Shown piece by piece: positions 57,601-59,533 of a stretch of DNA of 59,533 nt (position 1 is its first letter; each line of letters opens with the position of its first letter). The translations under genes and the position numbers were made by a program. The stretch is from the NCBI GenBank assembly GCA_018260425.1, contig JAGLBD010000005.1:6957-66489 (forward strand), read 5' to 3'. The notes under the pieces are model-generated. The model made no database searches. It saw only the letters and a list, made by a program, of their open reading frames with translations, and was not told the origin of the DNA. The stretch comes from Pseudogulbenkiania sp. Lineage in GTDB: Bacteria > Pseudomonadota > Gammaproteobacteria > Burkholderiales > Chromobacteriaceae.

Positions 57601-58575
57601 TTAATAGGCACCGGTGAAGCGCAGTGTTTCAGGTGTCGTCCCGTCGGCAATCCACTGCGCGACAGCCGCTACCACGCGGTCTTCCAATCCTTCTTGACGG
57701 GCATTGACCGGCAAGAGCTCCATTGAACGCATCCAGGTCAGTTGACGTTTGGCCAATTGCCGGGTGGCGGCAACCCCTTTATCGATAAAGGTTTGCCGAT
57801 CGATCTCTCCGTCCATATACGACCAGGCCTGACGGTAACCGACGCACCGCATCGAGGGCAGATCCGGAGTCAGGGTCGGATAAGTCTCCCGCAAACGGCT
57901 CATTTCATCCATGAAACCCTGTTCGAGCATGATGTCGAACCGTTGTGCGATCCGTTCGTGCAACCAGCTGCGTTGGTCGGGCACCAGACCGAGCGACAGC
58001 GCCGGGAAGCGGGCAGCGTCATCCCGACCCCGTGCGAGCAGGCTGGACATGGGGTGCCCGCTGAGTAGACACACCTCCAGCGCACGCTGAATGCGTTGCG
58101 AGTCGCCAGGCTCGAGCCGGGCGGCCGTCAACGGGTCCAGTTCGGCTAGACGAGCGTGCATGGCCGGCCAGCCGAGCCCGGCGGCCTCCTCATCAAGGCG
58201 TGCGCGCAACGCAGGATCGGCTTGGGGTAAATCGGACAGCCCTTCCTGTAGCGCTTTGAAGTACAACATGGTGCCGCCCACCAGCAACGGGATGCGGCCG
58301 CGGGCCTGAATCTCCGTGATCAGGCGGTTGGCATCGGCATGAAACTCTGCTGCCGAGTAGGCTTCCAGAGGCGAGATGATATCAATGAGATGGTGTGTGC
58401 AGACCAACTGTTCTTCCCGGCTGGGTTTGGCACTGCCAATGTCCATGTCGCGATAGACCAGTGCCGAGTCGACACTGATGATCTCCACCGGGAACTCTCT
58501 GGCCAGCGCAAGAGCCAGCCCGGTTTTACCCGACGCTGTCGGTCCCGACAGGGCGATGACTGGTGTGTTGTTCAT
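57601..58575 (-). CDS. miaA: MiaA, tRNA dimethylallyltransferase
   Basis: 324 residues from ATG 58575 (AGGA before it; a TTG at 58590 is the alternative). P-loop [33 protein letters not shown], and [19 protein letters not shown] are MiaA signatures. Adds a dimethylallyl group to A37 of tRNAs reading UNN codons. Downstream of mutL as usual. Confidence 0.96.
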   Translation of the reverse strand: MNNTPVIALSGPTASGKTGLALALAREFPVEIISVDSALVYRDMDIGSAKPSREEQLVCTHHLIDIISPLEAYSAAEFHADANRLITEIQARGRIPLLVGGTMLYFKALQEGLSDLPQADPALRARLDEEAAGLGWPAMHARLAELDPLTAARLEPGDSQRIQRALEVCLLSGHPMSSLLARGRDDAARFPALSLGLVPDQRSWLHERIAQRFDIMLEQGFMDEMSRLRETYPTLTPDLPSMRCVGYRQAWSYMDGEIDRQTFIDKGVAATRQLAKRQLTWMRSMELLPVNARQEGLEDRVVAAVAQWIADGTTPETLRFTGAY

Positions 58576-58687
58576 GGCGTGGTCCTGCAATCGAAAATCA
58601 GTTTCATGATAAGTGCCGCATCAGACCCCGGCGAGGTCCCTGCGTAGTGTGAGTTAGACAGATAGTCCGGGTGGCGAGACAGCCAGG

Positions 58688-59533
58688 TCAGCGGCCGCGC
58701 ATGAACAGATTGTCGAGATCTTTCATGCTCAATCGCGACCAGGTAGGGCGTCCGTGGTTGCATTGACCGGAGCGTTCGGTCGCTTCCATGTCGCGCAACA
58801 GGGCATTCATCTCGGTCAGGGTCAACTGGCGATTGGCACGGACAGCACCATGGCAGGCCATGGTGGCGAGCAGTTCATTGCGCCGTTCGGTCATTACCCT
58901 GCTGAGGCCGAATTCACGGATATCGGCGAGTACCGCACGAGCCAGATCGACCGGGTTGCCGTCTTTTAGCCAGACCGGAACCCCGCGCACGGCAATCTGC
59001 GTCGGAGACAGCGGGGCCAGTTCAAGGCCGAGTTGCTGCAATGCCTCATGATGGTCATGGGCGGCGGCAACTTCCATGCGGTCGGCGGCGAAGGAGACCG
59101 GCAGCAGCAAAGGCTGCATGGGAATGCCATCGCTTTCAAGAGCGGTCTTGAGACGTTCGTAGACAATACGCTCATGCGCCGCATGCATGTCGACCACGAT
59201 CAGTCCATCGATGCTTTGCGAAAGGATGTAGATCCCGTGCAACTGGGCCAGGGCAAAACCCAACGGCGGGATATCGTCTGCGGTGTCAGGGGCGCTGGGT
59301 GCCGGGGTGAGTGGCTGGCGTTCCTGTTCGCGAATACCACTGTACAAGGTGTCGTAATGCGACACCGCCTCACGGGTAACACTCAAGGGAATGGTTTGCT
59401 GTTCATAGCGCCAGGCCGGTGCCGATTTTGCTGCCGGGCTCGCTACCGCTACCGTCGGCATTGTCCCCGGCATACCAGGGAGGTCATCCACATCGGCCGC
59501 CGGGGCGGTGGCGCCTGCCGTGGTCGCGGCGAG
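58688..59533 (-). CDS. mutL: MutL, mismatch repair endonuclease (C-terminal part, cut by window edge)
   Basis: 281 codons visible; the N-terminal ATPase part lies beyond the right edge. C-terminal dimerisation/endonuclease domain with the metal motif DMHAAHERIVYE, ACHGAVRAN and QCNHGRPTW, so nuclease activity is predicted. Linker rich in Ala/Pro from the edge to about 59200. The motif starts D-M-H rather than the usual D-Q-H. Confidence 0.95.
   Translation of the reverse strand, partial: LAATTAGATAPAADVDDLPGMPGTMPTVAVASPAAKSAPAWRYEQQTIPLSVTREAVSHYDTLYSGIREQERQPLTPAPSAPDTADDIPPLGFALAQLHGIYILSQSIDGLIVVDMHAAHERIVYERLKTALESDGIPMQPLLLPVSFAADRMEVAAAHDHHEALQQLGLELAPLSPTQIAVRGVPVWLKDGNPVDLARAVLADIREFGLSRVMTERRNELLATMACHGAVRANRQLTLTEMNALLRDMEATERSGQCNHGRPTWSRLSMKDLDNLFMRGR

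Overview
The window looks like chromosome from a Neisseriales betaproteobacterium, probably Chromobacteriaceae. This is inferred from the moderately GC-rich codon use, the arrangement of uvrA divergent from an MFS gene and ssb, the mutL-miaA pair, Bfd/Bfr, and the Neisseriales-type desaturase. No rRNA, tRNA, CRISPR array or complete insertion sequence was seen.

Layout. 1-8.4 kb: the end of an EmrA-like gene with an EmrB-type exporter, two tandem PEP-CTERM surface proteins, a bufB-bufC (MNIO, DUF692/DUF2063) pair without a bufA precursor gene, a periplasmic solute-binding protein and a TonB-dependent receptor. 8.4-16.4 kb: a cupin and a large signalling locus made of a membrane-anchored solute-binding sensor, a MASE1-PAS-PAS hybrid histidine kinase with two receiver domains and an Hpt domain, and a divergent REC-PAS-GGDEF-EAL regulator. 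16.5-29.4 kb: LysR regulators with a pirin, a coniferyl aldehyde dehydrogenase and an MFS exporter. A lipase/phospholipase D pair resembling toxin effectors, a GST, a VOC protein and a SlyD-type isomerase also lie here.

29.5-35.2 kb is an accessory region. It holds a lipoprotein flanked by a short degenerate repeat, a 28-bp perfect hairpin, transposase debris, a hipBA toxin-antitoxin system under four evenly spaced operators, a truncated rhuM, a 264-bp duplicated block and an AAC(6')-type acetyltransferase.

35.3-45.7 kb is core: ssb, a YajR-like exporter, uvrA, a VOC protein, mnmA, Fur-boxed bfd-bfr, a DUF945 protein and a fatty acid desaturase. 45.7-48.4 kb is a second decayed island in which a GT25 glycosyltransferase sits between two remnants of the same IS4-like transposase. 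48.4-50.7 kb carries an apparently catalytically dead astacin with a ricin-like lectin tail, and an orphan Tat-exported TRAP binding protein. 50.9-57.6 kb is a cysteine cluster: CBS and cystathionine lyase (homocysteine to cysteine), RidA, a YheO-like regulator, a CyuP-like permease and the CyuA cysteine desulfidase. miaA and the partial mutL end the window.

The items most worth following are the bufBC pair without a precursor peptide, the split sensor/c-di-GMP locus, the lipase-PLD pair, the hipB operator array and the pseudo-astacin.
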